Below, piece after piece: positions 54,708 to 63,039 of a stretch of DNA of 64,000 bases; position 1 is the first letter of the stretch, and each line of letters opens with the position of its first letter. The notes below the pieces were generated by a model. That model was given only the letters and a program-made list of their open reading frames with translations. It ran no database searches and had not been told where the DNA came from. The translations under genes and the position numbers were made by a program. This DNA is from Lentisphaerae bacterium GWF2_49_21 (GTDB lineage Bacteria > Verrucomicrobiota > Lentisphaeria > Victivallales > GWF2-50-93), in contig MHBH01000067.1 of NCBI GenBank assembly GCA_001804805.1, positions 35,829 to 99,828 on the forward strand, read 5' to 3'.

Positions 54708-55475
54708 ATGAATCGTGCTGGGAACAAATCTGAGCTTGCCATGAAGAAATTGGCAGGGGGGTATTTTACGCTCATTGAGCTGTTGGTCGTAATTGCGATC
54801 ATCGCAATACTCGCCGCCCTGCTCCTGCCGGCGTTGAAGAACGCCAGGGATATGGCCTGGGGAGCCCTATGCGCCTCAAACATGAAACAGCTGGGAAGCG
54901 CCTTCAACATGTATGAGCAGGACTTCGACAACTACTATCCGCCAAGCTCCGGAATGTTCTCCACATACACATGGAAAGGGGTGACTAGAACCGCAAATCC
55001 CCTGTATATACCATGGTTTTCAAACATCTATCTCGGCCAATATGTCAACAACAATACTATTGGCTGTACCAACTTCTCGGAAGAGGAACAAAAGCCCTCG
55101 AATGCGGTTCTTTATTGCCCTACTTTCATAAATGCATACAAAGGTTCTTCTAAAGTCGCGCTGGGCATAGGTTATAACAGGACCGCATGGCCCATCCCTG
55201 ATTTCAATCCGGCGATCGACTTCAGGACCGATCCCGCGACTCACTCCACTTACAAGAAGATCGTCCTGGGCCGCTTGTTCGACAAGGTCCTGGTACTTGC
55301 GGAGGTGGATGGGGGCTCCTCCCTGAAACATTGGAATCCGGCCGCAGGTGAATACAATGGAACCCTCCCCCATCTGAGGTCTGCAAACATCCTGCTGATG
55401 GATGGACACGTGGGCACTACGAAGAATTACGGCAATTCATATAACAACAAGGAATTCTACGTGCAATTGAAATGA
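54708..55475 (+). CDS. Pseudopilin-like protein, H-X9-DG family
   Basis: 255-aa protein. Prepilin motif [16 protein letters not shown] from F20 (residue -1 Tyr, preceded by Gly-Gly), helix ending [11 protein letters not shown], and C-terminal [16 protein letters not shown]. No inserted element, so it may represent the ancestral N-terminus of this cluster. AAGGAG 6 nt before the ATG. First of three genes coupled by 4-nt and 1-nt overlaps. Shares WYPPSSG/WKGVTR and [12 protein letters not shown] with its neighbours. Confidence 0.88.
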   Translation: MNRAGNKSELAMKKLAGGYFTLIELLVVIAIIAILAALLLPALKNARDMAWGALCASNMKQLGSAFNMYEQDFDNYYPPSSGMFSTYTWKGVTRTANPLYIPWFSNIYLGQYVNNNTIGCTNFSEEEQKPSNAVLYCPTFINAYKGSSKVALGIGYNRTAWPIPDFNPAIDFRTDPATHSTYKKIVLGRLFDKVLVLAEVDGGSSLKHWNPAAGEYNGTLPHLRSANILLMDGHVGTTKNYGNSYNNKEFYVQLK

Positions 55476-56293
55476 ATAACAAAACAACATTTCATTCTTT
55501 TACTCTCATTGAGCTGCTAGTGGCCCATTCGACAGGTTCGGCATGCTCAGGGCGACGAGTAACTCGTTCGAAATTCACGTTAATCGAGTTACTCGTCGTA
55601 ATTGCGATCATCGCAATTCTTGCGTCTCTTCTTCTCCCGGCGCTGAAAAATGCCAAGGAGATGGCATGGGATACTCTCTGCAGGTCAAACATGAAGCAGG
55701 TAGGGACGGGCTTTCTCATGTACTGGAATGACCACAACAGTTATTTCCCGCCAAACGGCCTCCATCACACAACATATGTCTGGAACGGTGTGACACGTGA
55801 CGCTTGGATACCCTGGTACTCTGCAATATTCATGGGGCAATACGTTGGAAACACCCGTATCTGCGCATCCGCCTACAGTCCGCAGGAACAAGTTCCTTCC
55901 AATCAGGCGCTCTACTGTCCGGCCTGGTTCAAGCAGTATTCGGGATCTTCACTGGTGAACACGGGATTTTCCTACAACAACAGTGACTGGCCCTTTCCGA
56001 AATTTACCTCTTGGGCAAGTGATTCCGGGAGCGGATGGTCCTTTTCCAAAACCTATGTACCCGTCACAGACAGATTAATATCCTCATGGAAACCGACAAA
56101 AATCATTCTGATCATCGACAGCAACGGGGGCACAAATTTTGGAAATCTCACCACAACGAATGTCAACTACCGGCATCTGGATCATGCGAACCTGCTTCTG
56201 ATGGACGGACATGTGGACTACACGAAAAACGCCCAGGGCGACACATCCGACACTCCTTCTTCTTCAAAACCTTTTGCCAAGGCAATGTATTAA
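55472..56293 (+). CDS. Pseudopilin-like protein with duplicated prepilin motif
   Basis: 273-aa H-X9-DG protein. FTLIELL at F10 and F35; the second leads into [17 protein letters not shown]. Between them [18 protein letters not shown] is encoded by a TTCGACAGGTTCGGCATGC element. The hairpin GAGTAACTCG/CGAGTTACTC (55557-55594) spans the second motif. C-terminal [16 protein letters not shown]. Starts at the ATGA overlap with the previous stop, and its own TAA overlaps the next ATG by 1 nt. Confidence 0.88.
   Translation: MNNKTTFHSFTLIELLVAHSTGSACSGRRVTRSKFTLIELLVVIAIIAILASLLLPALKNAKEMAWDTLCRSNMKQVGTGFLMYWNDHNSYFPPNGLHHTTYVWNGVTRDAWIPWYSAIFMGQYVGNTRICASAYSPQEQVPSNQALYCPAWFKQYSGSSLVNTGFSYNNSDWPFPKFTSWASDSGSGWSFSKTYVPVTDRLISSWKPTKIILIIDSNGGTNFGNLTTTNVNYRHLDHANLLLMDGHVDYTKNAQGDTSDTPSSSKPFAKAMY
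55525..55594 (+). repeat. Palindromic element inserted in frame in the pilin signal
   Basis: CCCATTCGACAGGTTCGGC ... GCTCAGGGCGACGAGT, related to 10293-10320 (CCCGTTCGACAAACTCAGGG CGACGAGT there). Its right end pairs with the second FTLIEL copy through GAGTAACTCG/CGAGTTACTC. Confidence 0.75.
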
Positions 56294-57171
56294 TGCATAC
56301 CTCGAAAGAAAATATCGTTACATGCCTGATGGAGCTAATGAAGAGAAATCGGACTGTAGCAACTTGTTTCACGTTAATAGAACTGCTCGTGGCCTGCCAG
56401 CCGAAGTTACCCGTCAGGGGACGTAGGCCAATTCAATCAAAGTTTACTTTGATTGAATTGCTTGTGGTCATTGCGATCATCTCGATTCTCGCCGCATTGC
56501 TCCTGCCTGCGCTGAAAATGGCCAAGGAGGAGGCCAGATTGACTAATTGCATTTCCAACCATAAGCAGATCATACTGGGCATGATTCAATATACGATGGA
56601 TTTCAATGAACGCCTGCCTCCGGTATTGCAGACCTTTGCCGCAGATGCCGCTTATCCTTATAACGGCAACTATCCTTGGTACTCCAACCGCTTTATCGGA
56701 CAGTACATAGGCAATACTAGATTGAACACGACAGATAACAATGCGTATACCGCGCTGTGCCCGTCACTGATAACGGCCCCGAGCTGGGACAGGCTTGGCA
56801 TCGGCTACAACAGCTGCTGGGACACGAACATCCGTTCAGTTCCCTATTCAAGCTTCTTAAAAACTGAAAAGACTATCATCCTCGTTGACACCACCCTCAA
56901 CAATATTGCCGGGCAGTGGGATTATGTCGCCCCGAACGGACACAAGGCCTATGAGTGGTCGCAGCTATATAAGTTTGACGATGCACCCCGCGACAACATG
57001 AAATATACACGCTGGGTCATGTACCGGCACAACAGGCAGACTTCGGTTTCATTCGCCGATGGACACAGCGAGCCGTTCCGCAGCTCCAAGCCTGACAACC
57101 TGTCCAACCAGTTCAACGAAGGCCTTCATGCAGCCTACCTGCGCGGAGAAGTGAAATACAAGGCCAAATAG
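56293..57171 (+). CDS. Pseudopilin-like protein with duplicated prepilin motif
   Basis: 292-aa H-X9-DG-type protein starting at TAATG overlapping the previous stop; a longer upstream frame overlaps gene 55472 completely and is rejected. FTLIELL at F26 and F51; the intervening [18 protein letters not shown] is the same cassette as in 47605. The helix reads [22 protein letters not shown]-terminal [16 protein letters not shown]. The body differs clearly from 47605, so the cassette moved separately from the gene. Last gene of the three-pseudopilin operon. Confidence 0.88.
   Translation: MHTSKENIVTCLMELMKRNRTVATCFTLIELLVACQPKLPVRGRRPIQSKFTLIELLVVIAIISILAALLLPALKMAKEEARLTNCISNHKQIILGMIQYTMDFNERLPPVLQTFAADAAYPYNGNYPWYSNRFIGQYIGNTRLNTTDNNAYTALCPSLITAPSWDRLGIGYNSCWDTNIRSVPYSSFLKTEKTIILVDTTLNNIAGQWDYVAPNGHKAYEWSQLYKFDDAPRDNMKYTRWVMYRHNRQTSVSFADGHSEPFRSSKPDNLSNQFNEGLHAAYLRGEVKYKAK
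56386..56468 (+). repeat. 83-bp cassette: palindromic element plus FTLIEL copy (copy 2)
   Basis: 82 of 83 bases match 47674-47756. Here the terminal hairpin CAATTCAATCAAAG-TTTA-CTTTGATTGAATTG (56429-56460) is perfect (14-bp arms). Confidence 0.85.
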
Positions 57172-57281
57172 CGGCAGGGGCCTATGTTGGCAAAGACACC
57201 TGGTAACCGTGAAAAATATTCTTCCTGCAGTATATTATAGAATTTACCTTGTAAATTTTATTACTGAAAGGAATTTTTATC

Positions 57282-58070
57282 ATGGAATGGGACAAGATCA
57301 CCTCTCCGGATTTTGCAAAGGCCGTGAAAAAGACAAACGGAGTATGCCTGCTGCCGATCGGATGCATTGAAAAGCACGGCGGACATCTTCCTCTCGGAAC
57401 CGACATCCTCTTCATCCACAAGCTATGCTGCCTTGCCGCGGAAAAGGAGCCGGCCGTAGTGTTCCCATATTTCTACCTGAGCCAGATATCCGAAGCCAGG
57501 CACCAGCCCGGAACTGTCGCCCTGAAGTTCGACCTCCTCATGCCCCTCCTCGAGAACATCTGCGACGAGATCGGAAGGAACGGCCTCAGGAAGATCATCA
57601 TCGTCAATGGCCATGGCGGCAATCTCGCCTTCCTCTCCTTCTTCAACATGATGTTCAACGACAAGAAAAGGGATTATACTGTTTACGGAGTAACACCTTT
57701 CATGACAGCCAACTGCGCAGGACTGAAGATCATGAAGGCGAAGAAGGACGGACATGGAGGAGAGAAGGAGACCAGCCAGATCATGTATTTCTATCCGGAA
57801 CTTGTCAAAACTCCGGCACCGATCGGAAATGGCATGCCATTGAAGCGCCTTCAAAAGCTCCAGGAGGACAATATTTCAACTGGAATAGACTGGTACTCGA
57901 ACTATCCGGACCACCTTGCGGCCGACAAGACGCCGGGCAGCCGTGAAAAAGGCAAAATCCTGGTTGAAATGCAGGTTAAAAAACTCGCCAGCCAGATCCG
58001 CCTGATAAAAAAGGACAGGACAGCCCAGTCCCTCTTCCGTGAATTCCACGGGAAAACGACTTCGCATTAA
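57282..58070 (+). CDS. Creatininase-family amidohydrolase
   Basis: 262-aa cytoplasmic metal hydrolase of the creatininase/creatinine amidohydrolase fold. PIGCIEKHGGHLPLGTD supplies metal ligands (E, H, D); NGHGGN and HGGEKETS supply the remaining His/Glu ligands. The family includes creatininase, formamidopyrimidine-type hydrolases and mycofactocin MftE; here the substrate is unknown. GAAAGG 9 nt before the ATG. It stands alone after the pseudopilin operon and may belong to sugar amide or lactam metabolism (guess). Confidence 0.88.
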   Translation: MEWDKITSPDFAKAVKKTNGVCLLPIGCIEKHGGHLPLGTDILFIHKLCCLAAEKEPAVVFPYFYLSQISEARHQPGTVALKFDLLMPLLENICDEIGRNGLRKIIIVNGHGGNLAFLSFFNMMFNDKKRDYTVYGVTPFMTANCAGLKIMKAKKDGHGGEKETSQIMYFYPELVKTPAPIGNGMPLKRLQKLQEDNISTGIDWYSNYPDHLAADKTPGSREKGKILVEMQVKKLASQIRLIKKDRTAQSLFREFHGKTTSH

Positions 58071-58122
58071 CCGTTGAGCGGATTTCAAAATACAATAAAA
58101 CGGTTGCCATGGAAATATGCCC

Positions 58123-58315
58123 GTTGGAGTCCAAACTTTAGTTTGTCTTGATTTTGCTGGTAGCAGCGCAATTAATTGCGCGTTCTTAAAGTAGGGACGG
58201 GCTTTCCTGTCCTGAGCTTGTCGAAGGAAGCCTGTCCCATTCTTATGGTCAAGATGGTACATGCTTCCGCCGTCGCAAAGAAGCTATGGCGGACACGGGA
58301 AGCACGTACCTACTT
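58123..58315. repeat. Compound repeat with elements inserted in hairpin loops
   Basis: 58123-58150 is a TTGGAGT..CAAACTTTAGTTTG hairpin of the 32229 family. GCGCAATTAATTGCGC follows (58166-58181). 58188-58315 is a copy of the 30754/41491 family in which the first apical loop carries CCTGTCCTGAGCTTGTCGAA (about 58206-58228) and the second carries CCGCCGTCGC...GCTATGGCGG (about 58267-58298). Confidence 0.8.
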
Positions 58316-58429
58316 GGAGTAACGGCGTATAAATTCGCCGACAAATTCCTGACCGCAAACACCAAGATCAGCGACAGCATCGTCGACAAGCTGATCAGCA
58401 TGGGCGGAAACAACAACGCGGCCGAATGA
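58316..58429 (+). pseudogene. C-terminal remnant of a lost gene
   Basis: In-frame stretch GVTAYKFADKFLTANTKISD continuing IVDKLISMGGNNNAAE and a TGA at 58427, with protein-like composition but no start. It begins right where the compound repeat ends, so the 5' part was probably lost at the repeat boundary. No match among neighbouring genes was noticed; family not recognised. Confidence 0.4.
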
Positions 58430-58493
58430 TATTCAGAAAAACTGTTTCTTTCGATGAATTACTATCTTATTGAGAATGAGCAATGGTTCGTAG

Positions 58494-59129
58494 TTAAGTC
58501 TTTTTTATTTCCTCGAAGAGTTTCCTTATCTTTGCATGATCCTTGATCCCGGGGGACGATTCCACCCCGCTGCTGAGATCAATTCCAAAAGGCCGGACTT
58601 GCCCTACAGCTTCTGCGACATTCGCAGGACTGAGCCCGCCTGCGAGGATGACCGCTACGCCAAGTGCCTCAACTGCGAATTTCGCAAGTTCCCAGTCGGC
58701 TGTAATTCCAGTCCCTCCATAGGCATTGCCGCTGGAGCTGTCAATCAGGAATTTTGATGCAGGAAACCCTTTGAATTTCAAAACATCATCCTTGGTCTTT
58801 GGCCGTATGGCCTTCCAGACTTCTGCGGACTTCGCAGTTTTTTCCGCGAACTCCGCAGTTTCATCGCCGTGGAGCTGGACAACGCCGGCTCCGGCATCGA
58901 TGTATTTTGCAACCTCGTCGGAAGTGGGATTGACAAAGACCGCCACCTTCAGGATATTTCCGGGGACTTCCATCATTATTTTTCCTGCGGAGGAAACTGG
59001 GATGAAGCGGAGGCTTTTTGGATAGGCGATGAAACCAAGCGCCGCAGCTCCGCATTCCGACGCGAAAACAGCGTCTTCTTTACGGATGATGCCGCATATT
59101 TTCACAAAAAGCCCTCCTTGCCCTGTCAT
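58494..59129 (-). CDS. trpF: Phosphoribosylanthranilate isomerase
   Basis: 211-aa TIM-barrel enzyme of tryptophan synthesis; converts N-(5-phosphoribosyl)anthranilate to CdRP. VKICGI (catalytic Cys), GFIAYPKSLRFI, VAVFVNPT, VVQLHGDE, FLIDSSSGNAYGGTG (catalytic Asp in LIDS) and the phosphate-binding ILAGGLSPANV...GIDLSSGVE are all present. GAAGGAGAAAA precedes the ATG at 59129. No other trp gene is in the window, so it is detached from the pathway. Residue 5' end MTGQGGLF is short and normal. Confidence 0.95.
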   Translation of the reverse strand: MTGQGGLFVKICGIIRKEDAVFASECGAAALGFIAYPKSLRFIPVSSAGKIMMEVPGNILKVAVFVNPTSDEVAKYIDAGAGVVQLHGDETAEFAEKTAKSAEVWKAIRPKTKDDVLKFKGFPASKFLIDSSSGNAYGGTGITADWELAKFAVEALGVAVILAGGLSPANVAEAVGQVRPFGIDLSSGVESSPGIKDHAKIRKLFEEIKKT

Positions 59130-59312
59130 TTTTCTTCTCCTTCAAAATTGCAGACAATTCGATTGTGCATATTATGGAAACCTTTGAAAACTAGCATATG
59201 GCGCGCAAAAGTAAATTATGGATGGACGACAAGTAACAAAAATACGCCGAATGCTAATCTTTAGAGGTTCCCTTGTATTTTCCAATAGAAAAATTAGGTT
59301 ATTCAGTTCAGA

Positions 59313-59336
59313 TTTCAGGATGAGCTTTCCCTGAAA
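59313..59336. other. Hairpin in the trpF/phosphatase divergent region
   Basis: TTTCAGG and CCTGAAA pair around a 10-nt loop, about 48 bp before the phosphatase start. The 254-bp divergent region 59130-59383 has no gene; it should hold both promoters, but none is clear. Confidence 0.35.
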
Positions 59337-59383
59337 ATGGCGGTTGCCGTCATTCTTGGGCATCGGGATCTGCACAATATATT

Positions 59384-60823
59384 ATGTCAGACATGCATTT
59401 TAAAATTGTTCTCATAATCCTGCTGATCATTGCGGCAGGCTATATCTTCCATCTCAGATTCAAGAACTTCAACCTGAGAAGGCTCTTGGACGACACTCTC
59501 CACAAGAAGGCGGAAATAGGCAATTTCCTCAGCATATTCTCGAAGAACCTGAAGACTGTCGAGGAAATTGAGGATTCCATGAACATGACAGCCCGTTATG
59601 TCGCGGATCTGGTGGGTGCGAGTTCGCTTTGCATTTTCACGCTGGAGGAGGACGGATTTCTCAAGGCCGCAGGCATTGCCGGGGCGTTCCCTCCGCTGCA
59701 CAAATCGACGGAATATGTACTGACCAAGCCCCGTTTCATCCTTGAATCCCTGCGCAGGGAGAAGATCAAGGTCGGGGACGGGATCATCGGTGAAATCGCC
59801 CAGAACCGGGAATCGCTCCTACTCGAGGATGCCGCGGAGGATCCACGCATCGCCGCCACTGGCGCTGTAATCCCCATAGAAACACTGATGGCCGTGCCGA
59901 TGGTGAAGGAAGGGAAGCTGATCGGCGTGGTATGCGCAGTCAACAACAGGGAGGATGGGAAACCTTTCTCACCGGAACAGTTCAGCTCGTTGAAATTCAT
60001 GGCAGGACAGGTCGAACTTGCATATAACATCGTGAAAGTCTATTCAACCCTGAGCAAACAGCAGAGGATCAACCAGGAACTCGAATTCGCCAAGCAGCTT
60101 CAGCATTCGCTCCTTCCGAAGGAGTTTCCAGAATGGGGGCAGTTCTCGGTGCACGCCTTTTCCAAATCCGCCAAGGAGGTCAGCGGCGACTTCTATGACT
60201 TCGTCGAGATCGACAAGGACCGCCTGCTGGTGATCATCGGAGACGCCTGCGGCAAGGGAATTCCCGCATGCCTGCTGATGTTCATGGCGAGGAGCTTCAT
60301 CAGGGCGAACATTGAAAGATATACCACTCTGAACGAACTCATGCAGGATCTGAACAACAACCTCTACAGGGACACAAGCGCCGAACGATTCATTACTATC
60401 GCCTGCTGCGTGCTCAACAGGAAGGAGAACACTATAGAATACGTCAGGGCGGGACATACGGAACTCCTCATATTCGTACCCTCCCACCACCACTCGCTGA
60501 GGAAGATATTCACCCAGGGGACCGCGCTCGGACTCATGCCCGGCGACATGGTGGATGAATTCGAGACGTTCACATTCTCCTTCCAGAAGGATCTGTCAAT
60601 CCTGCTTTATACCGACGGTATCACCGAGGCGCTGAACAAGAACGACGAGGAGTTCGGCATGGATAGGCTGAGGGATAATTTCATGGCATCCTGTGAAACC
60701 AGAAGCTCACCGCAGGAGACTATAGAAAAGATGCTCCGCTCCGTCGACATGTTCGTTGAAGAGACCCCGCAGTCCGACGACGAAACTCTCGTGGTCATAA
60801 AGCACCGTGAAAATTTCGTATAG
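59384..60823 (+). CDS. Membrane GAF-SpoIIE (PP2C-type) serine phosphatase
   Basis: 479-aa signalling phosphatase. One membrane segment (about 6-25), short coiled coil (26-50), GAF domain (about 50-215: SMNMTARYVADLVGASSLCIF ... LIGVVCAVN), then a SpoIIE/RsbU-like PP2C domain (about 235-475) with ELEFAKQLQHSLLP, VSGDFYDF, GDACGKGIPA (metal Asp), GHTELL and LLYTDGITEA. Such enzymes dephosphorylate anti-sigma antagonists in partner-switching pathways. No anti-sigma partner is nearby. The stop is 5 nt before the next ATG, with the ribosome-binding site overlapping it, so the two genes are coupled. Confidence 0.92.
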   Translation: MSDMHFKIVLIILLIIAAGYIFHLRFKNFNLRRLLDDTLHKKAEIGNFLSIFSKNLKTVEEIEDSMNMTARYVADLVGASSLCIFTLEEDGFLKAAGIAGAFPPLHKSTEYVLTKPRFILESLRREKIKVGDGIIGEIAQNRESLLLEDAAEDPRIAATGAVIPIETLMAVPMVKEGKLIGVVCAVNNREDGKPFSPEQFSSLKFMAGQVELAYNIVKVYSTLSKQQRINQELEFAKQLQHSLLPKEFPEWGQFSVHAFSKSAKEVSGDFYDFVEIDKDRLLVIIGDACGKGIPACLLMFMARSFIRANIERYTTLNELMQDLNNNLYRDTSAERFITIACCVLNRKENTIEYVRAGHTELLIFVPSHHHSLRKIFTQGTALGLMPGDMVDEFETFTFSFQKDLSILLYTDGITEALNKNDEEFGMDRLRDNFMASCETRSSPQETIEKMLRSVDMFVEETPQSDDETLVVIKHRENFV

Positions 60824-60828
60824 GAGCA

Positions 60829-62583
60829 ATGATGCCCTGCAAAAAGACAATCCTGCTGGTCCTCCTCTTCTGCGCGTTCCATCCCTGTCTCTTCTGCGAC
60901 GAGGCCGTAGGTCCAATCAGGCAGTCCGTCAATCCTCCCCTGGTCGAATCAAAGATCGGATACCTTACGGCCCTGTCCGACCTCGATATCGAGCCTGACA
61001 GCACCAGGATTTTCATCGCCCCCCAGACAAGGCTTCCAATAATGCAGGATTCCGGCGACTTCTATTATTTCCTTGTTAAAATAGACACCAGCGACGTCTG
61101 CTGCAAAATCCCGAAGTACCAGAAGTATATGATCCTCATGGATCCTTCAAAAGACAAATCCTACATGTATTTCCGGGGCGGTATCGAGGCCGAAATAGTT
61201 CCATTCCTGATCAGCTCCGGAGAGGAGATGCCTATACTCAGTTCCAATGACAATTACTTCTTTGTCGCAGTGAAAAGGCGTGGATTCAGCGCGACTATAA
61301 AAATCCCCAGGGACAGCAAGGGAGTCTCCATCAGCAGGGAAAGCGCCTTCGCGAAACTCTCGGTCGAACAGAAAAAGAAAGGTCTTGAATATTTCAATGG
61401 GAGCTGGATGACGCCCGCCAAGGCCCAGGAGCTGCGGAATTCGCAGCTCGACAAGGAAACATTGAGGCAAAAGAGATGGGATGCCCTTAAAAAGCAGGCG
61501 GGTTCAGGAATTCTCATTTTGAAGGATGGAAGGATAATCCATGGAACCTACAGGGGCGGAGACAAGGTTTCGATATTTTTCGAGTCACAGGGGGATACCC
61601 TTCAGTATCGAATTGAAGATGTCGCCGACATCGACTACGAAAAGGCTGTCTCCATGGGGAATCTTGATTCCGCCGCCACTCTTGTCGCACAGGCAAAGGG
61701 CCGCGTGGACGAATATCCAGGACATGCGAGGCGTTTTCTTGAACAGGCGCAGTCCTTCCTGATAAAGGTCAATCCGTCATTTACTGAGCTCATGGGCAAG
61801 GCGATGGATCTTGGAGCGCAGGTCAAGAGCATGAACGAAGGCATTGACAGCTCCCTGAAGAAGAAAAATCTCGCCATCTACAACTATGAAGTCTTCCCTG
61901 CAGCCATTCTGGACTACCATCTCAAGAGCGGACACATCCTGGCGGGAAAATCATGGATAAATCCAGAGCAGCTATGCAAGAGATGTTCCGGCGGTGGGGA
62001 GATCTCCTGCGCTAAATGCCAGGCCGCAGGGAAAGTCAACAAGAAATGCCCGAAATGCGATAACGGAAGGATCGCCTGCCATTTGTGCGAAGGAAGCGGC
62101 CACAAGGTCTGCAACATCTGCGGCGGACTTGGAGAATTCCTAAGAACCTGCACAAGGTGCGGGGGAAGTGGAGTGATCTCAGGCTATTATTCCTATCCTT
62201 GCGGACCGTATCTTTATCTTTCAAGCGGCGCTGTGATGGTTGTGGGGACAGTCAGCCCGTTCTATTATTACCCCAACTATGCGACGAGAACATGCCCTGC
62301 ATGCAATGGGACCGGCAGAATGAGCACCGTCTGCTCATACTGCGGCGGTATCGGCAAGATGGTATGTCCGAAAACCGAGAAATGCGACCTTTGCAACGGC
62401 GTCGGCTTCACAAAAGTCATGTGCCCTGACTGCGAAGGCCGTGGCAAGGTCACCTGTCCGGACTGCAAAGGCAAAGGTTTTTCCGGAGCTGCACAGAAAG
62501 CTCCCGGCGAAGATGAGAAATCCCCTGCCCCCTCCGGCGCCGCTCCTGCCAGCGGCGGAAAATCCCAGACAATGGTGCCGTAA
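60829..62583 (+). CDS. Secreted Cys-rich (DnaJ zinc-finger-like) protein
   Basis: 584-aa protein. Signal peptide about 1-23 (CKKTILLVLLFCAFHPCLFC). Middle part about 25-370 contains SH3-like/LSTDGRIIHGTYRGG-type beta segments. The C-terminal part (about 380-560) has at least ten CxxC knuckles in CxxCxGxG style (CKRCSGGG, CHLCEGSG, CNICGGLG, CTRCGGSG, CPACNGTG, CSYCGGIG, CDLCNGVG, CPDCEGRG, CPDCKGKG), like DnaJ zinc fingers but more numerous. There is no J domain. Coupled to the phosphatase gene. It may be an envelope zinc/redox or protein-folding factor; function unknown. Confidence 0.8.
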   Translation: MMPCKKTILLVLLFCAFHPCLFCDEAVGPIRQSVNPPLVESKIGYLTALSDLDIEPDSTRIFIAPQTRLPIMQDSGDFYYFLVKIDTSDVCCKIPKYQKYMILMDPSKDKSYMYFRGGIEAEIVPFLISSGEEMPILSSNDNYFFVAVKRRGFSATIKIPRDSKGVSISRESAFAKLSVEQKKKGLEYFNGSWMTPAKAQELRNSQLDKETLRQKRWDALKKQAGSGILILKDGRIIHGTYRGGDKVSIFFESQGDTLQYRIEDVADIDYEKAVSMGNLDSAATLVAQAKGRVDEYPGHARRFLEQAQSFLIKVNPSFTELMGKAMDLGAQVKSMNEGIDSSLKKKNLAIYNYEVFPAAILDYHLKSGHILAGKSWINPEQLCKRCSGGGEISCAKCQAAGKVNKKCPKCDNGRIACHLCEGSGHKVCNICGGLGEFLRTCTRCGGSGVISGYYSYPCGPYLYLSSGAVMVVGTVSPFYYYPNYATRTCPACNGTGRMSTVCSYCGGIGKMVCPKTEKCDLCNGVGFTKVMCPDCEGRGKVTCPDCKGKGFSGAAQKAPGEDEKSPAPSGAAPASGGKSQTMVP

Positions 62584-63030
62584 ATAATTCCGCTGATGCG
62601 GAATTATGATGAGTGAAACTGGGAATGGAATAAAGTCAATTGCGAAAACGTAACCCCAAAAACCTCTTTATATTCCCATTCCCGATAACAGGAAGTTGAA
62701 ATCCGCATCCGTATTACGATGCCGCAGGCATCCGCTGGAGTGCGCAGACAAAGTCTGCGCTTTCTATTTGACGCGATGCGTCTTTGGTCTGCTACAAATA
62801 AGAAATGAAAGCGGTGACTCCGTCACACGCACTCCATCGGATTCGTGCGCCGGTGGCCACGAATCGTAAGAATATCATTCAAATATTGGGATTTATTCCT
62901 GTTCCCATGTCTTACGATGCGAAGCATCCGCTGGAGTGCGCAGATGAAATCTGCGCTTTCCATTTTTGCCAGAACCGCAATCCGTCAATTAGTAAAATGC
63001 AGTTCATACCATTATAGTTTCGTAAAAAAG
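62584..63030. repeat. REP-type hairpins upstream of the RAYT gene
   Basis: Two copies of a REP: ATCCGCTGGAGTGCGCAGAC with GTCTGCGC (about 62728-62760, GCGCAGAC-AAA-GTCTGCGC) and its relative at about 62926-62956 (GCGCAGA-TGAAA-TCTGCGC). A GCGGTGACTCCGTCAC element (62811-62826) lies between. AATTCCGC-TGAT-GCGGAATT (about 62586-62605) follows the previous gene. Confidence 0.75.
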
Positions 63031-63039
63031 GGAAACCTT

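Noticed and set aside
56035-56292. Long N-terminal extension of the third pseudopilin
   Set aside because: Overlaps the coding end of gene 55472 in another frame; the TAATG overlap at 56293 fits the coupled operon.
62845-63039. N-terminal extension of the RAYT transposase
   Set aside because: Consists of REP hairpin DNA; RAYT homology starts at about 63040, where a ribosome-binding site is present.
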